This document shows positions 17,391 through 18,751 of a DNA stretch of 18,751 bases, in pieces. The stretch lies in the NCBI GenBank assembly GCA_025454095.1, contig JALOPC010000035.1, positions 1-18,751 of the forward strand. The letters are read 5' to 3'. How positions within the stretch are numbered: the first letter of the stretch is position 1; every line of letters begins with the position of its first letter. The notes beneath the pieces were generated by a model, which was given only the letters and a program-made list of their open reading frames with translations, did not search any database and was not told the origin of the DNA. This DNA is from Syntrophales bacterium. GTDB lineage: Bacteria > Desulfobacterota > Syntrophia > Syntrophales > UBA2192. The position numbers were made by a program, and so were the translations under genes.

Positions 17391-18194
17391 TCAGAACAGG
17401 AACGACACCCCGAGTTCCACCCGCTTGTCGTAGGTGCCGGGCACGCCGTCACCCCACAGACGCGTCCCGAGCATCATCCACGTGCTCCAGCGGCGGTCGA
17501 CGATCCAGCCGAGTTCGAGCTCTGCCACTGCACCCGTCTCCGCATCCTGCTCCCAGTCGACGACGGGCTTCGGAGTCAGCTTGAGCCAGAATTGATTTCG
17601 CCACGTGTCTCTCAGGGCAAATTCCAACTGCGTGTAGTTGATGTTCTTGCGGTCCCCGTCGCCCGCCACGGAGACGATTTGCTTGATCAGGGGAGAAAAG
17701 GTCAGTTGGTGCGATTGCGCCGGCGACTCGGGCAGCGGGATCGGAAACGCAGCGTAAAGACCGGGGGTGAGCTGGTATTTCCCGCTGCCGAGGTCCTCCG
17801 GGTCCGCCGTCGGGAAGGTGACTTCGATAAACGTTGAAACCGGTATGTCGTGCATGCGAACCGGGCGAAGCCCGGCGCGGACCTTGATGTCCCCGAGGCG
17901 GGGGTTGAACGGGTCCCCTTCGAAATCCGTCTTCTCATCCGGGAAGGGCACCTCGAGACGGAACAGGGAAAGGAACCCGCCCGGATAAGCGTCGATTTTC
18001 AGCTGTGTTTTTGTCGATTCCCCTGGAGTGCCGCGATTCGTGGCCTGGCGTTTCAGCTCGATCTTCCCGTGCGGCAACTCCCTGGCGGCAGCCGCATCCC
18101 GGCTGTCCTCTTCGGCCCGGCTGATGCCCGGCGGCGCCTGCATGAGGAAGGCGAGAAGAACAATCACAACAAGGGTCTTCGCCCTTCTCATCAT
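17391..18194 (-). CDS. Predicted outer-membrane beta-barrel protein
   Basis: This is a 267-residue exported protein. The signal peptide MMRRAKTLVVIVLLAFLMQA is cleaved near ISRA. The mature part has many amphipathic strands (IKVRAGLRPVRM, STFIEVTFPTAD, QLEFALRDTWRNQFWLKLTP, AELELGWIVDRRWSTWMMLG) and ends VELGVSFLF, the C-terminal Phe recognised by the barrel assembly machinery. The layout is like the MetA-pathway/transporter family of putative outer-membrane channels. The substrate is unknown. GGGGAG lies 11 nt before the ATG at 18194; an upstream in-frame GTG (18206) directly abuts that site and is less likely. The gene is convergent with patatin-like lipoprotein B (113 bp apart) and follows the FabI-like gene on the same strand after about 175 bp, so co-transcription with FabI is possible but not shown. 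Confidence 0.75.
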   Translation of the reverse strand: MMRRAKTLVVIVLLAFLMQAPPGISRAEEDSRDAAAARELPHGKIELKRQATNRGTPGESTKTQLKIDAYPGGFLSLFRLEVPFPDEKTDFEGDPFNPRLGDIKVRAGLRPVRMHDIPVSTFIEVTFPTADPEDLGSGKYQLTPGLYAAFPIPLPESPAQSHQLTFSPLIKQIVSVAGDGDRKNINYTQLEFALRDTWRNQFWLKLTPKPVVDWEQDAETGAVAELELGWIVDRRWSTWMMLGTRLWGDGVPGTYDKRVELGVSFLF

Positions 18195-18369
18195 GTGAAG
18201 TGACACTCCCCGAGCGGCATCCTCGCAACCCCTTGCACCCCTGCCTCAGTGTCGAGGGGCGGATCCAAAACCGCCACCGGTCCCTGACTTCCGAAATACC
18301 TGCCGGACCGCATTCCCTCCGGTGACATGAAATCGGCCCTGTCCACGACGCCTACACCGATCGGCTGTG

Positions 18370-18751
18370 TCAATCGATAATGTGATAGCCCGCGTCGACG
18401 AAGGTCACGTTGCCCGTCAGGGCATCGCCGTGGTCGCTGACGAGAAAGCCCGCGATGGCCCCCACATCGTCGACCGTCACGAGCCGGTGCTGCGGGGATT
18501 TCCGCTCGGCCAGTTCGAGCAGTTCGTCGAACTTGCCGATCCCCGATGCGGCCCTCGTCTTCAGGGGGCCCGGCGAGAGGGCGTGAACGCGGATCCCCCT
18601 GGGGCCCAGCTCGGCCGCCAGGTAGCGCACGCAGCTCTCGAGGGCCGCCTTGACGGGGCCCATGGCGTTGTAGTTCTTCACCACCTGGTTTGCCCCGTAG
18701 TAGCTCATGGCCAGCAGGCACCCGCCGTCCCCCATCAGCGGCTCGGCAAGC
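18370..18751 (-). CDS. fabI: Enoyl-ACP reductase, FabI-like SDR (5' end outside window)
   Basis: Only the C-terminal 126 residues or so are present, and the frame is open to the window edge. The pattern is that of FabI: SYYGANQVVKNYNAMGPVKA contains the catalytic Tyr-x6-Lys (YNAMGPVK), followed by ALESCVRYLAAELGPRGIRV, HALSPGPLKTRAASGI (the substrate-loop segment) and the C-terminal LTGNVTFVDAGYHIID. FabI reduces the enoyl-ACP double bond with NADH in the last step of each fatty-acid elongation cycle, in the cytoplasm. The N-terminal nucleotide-binding Gly motif is outside the window. In several proteobacteria a second FabI copy is linked with acetate kinase/phosphotransacetylase-like and DUF3141 genes; that linkage is from memory and cannot be checked here. 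Another SDR subfamily is unlikely given the SPGPLKTRAASGI match. Confidence 0.85.
   Translation of the reverse strand, partial: LAEPLMGDGGCLLAMSYYGANQVVKNYNAMGPVKAALESCVRYLAAELGPRGIRVHALSPGPLKTRAASGIGKFDELLELAERKSPQHRLVTVDDVGAIAGFLVSDHGDALTGNVTFVDAGYHIID

Overview
The window is GC-rich DNA from a Gram-negative bacterium. Lipoprotein signal peptides, outer-membrane barrel proteins ending in Phe, and a periplasmic-sensing histidine kinase all point that way. The gene mix (DUF3141 hydrolase, FixJ-type two-component system, B12/radical SAM enzyme, FabI) would suit a Desulfobacterota/Syntrophobacterales-type organism or another metabolically versatile proteobacterium. That placement is inference; no rRNA or marker gene is present.

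Layout. The left part (1-6.5 kb) is all on the minus strand. Reading with transcription, it holds a large hybrid-sensor histidine kinase translationally coupled to a FixJ/LuxR-type response regulator, then a single-domain response regulator broken by an 8-bp tandem duplication, a small two-repeat secreted protein, and the start of a DUF3141 (PHA-synthase-like alpha/beta hydrolase) gene that leaves the window. The middle (6.6-11.5 kb), also minus, holds a probable operon of a B12-binding-domain radical SAM enzyme, a patatin-like lipoprotein and an adhesin-E-like secreted protein, preceded by a soluble patatin-like lipase. From 11.7 to 15.6 kb on the plus strand there is a scar region with two gene remnants (an outer-membrane barrel C-terminus and a protein N-terminus), an intact MGH1/GH63-like glucosidase, and a 37-codon stump of an alpha-amylase. 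The right end has a second patatin-like lipoprotein (+), a secreted outer-membrane protein (-), and the C-terminal part of a FabI-like enoyl-ACP reductase (-).

The main discovery is a repeated promoter-like element found three times. Each copy has two GGACC-AA-GGTCC palindromes exactly 22 bp apart, then a conserved C-rich stretch, then a -10-like hexamer exactly 23 bp after the second palindrome. One copy precedes the response-regulator/secreted-protein/DUF3141 genes, one the soluble patatin, and one the glucosidase, and each points toward its gene. This looks like a local regulon controlled by one dimeric activator. The FixJ-type regulator encoded here is the obvious candidate, but that link is inference. 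The regulated functions (PHA-synthase-like hydrolase, lipid acyl hydrolase, glucan-type glycosidase) suggest control of carbon-reserve or lipid turnover in response to a periplasmic signal.
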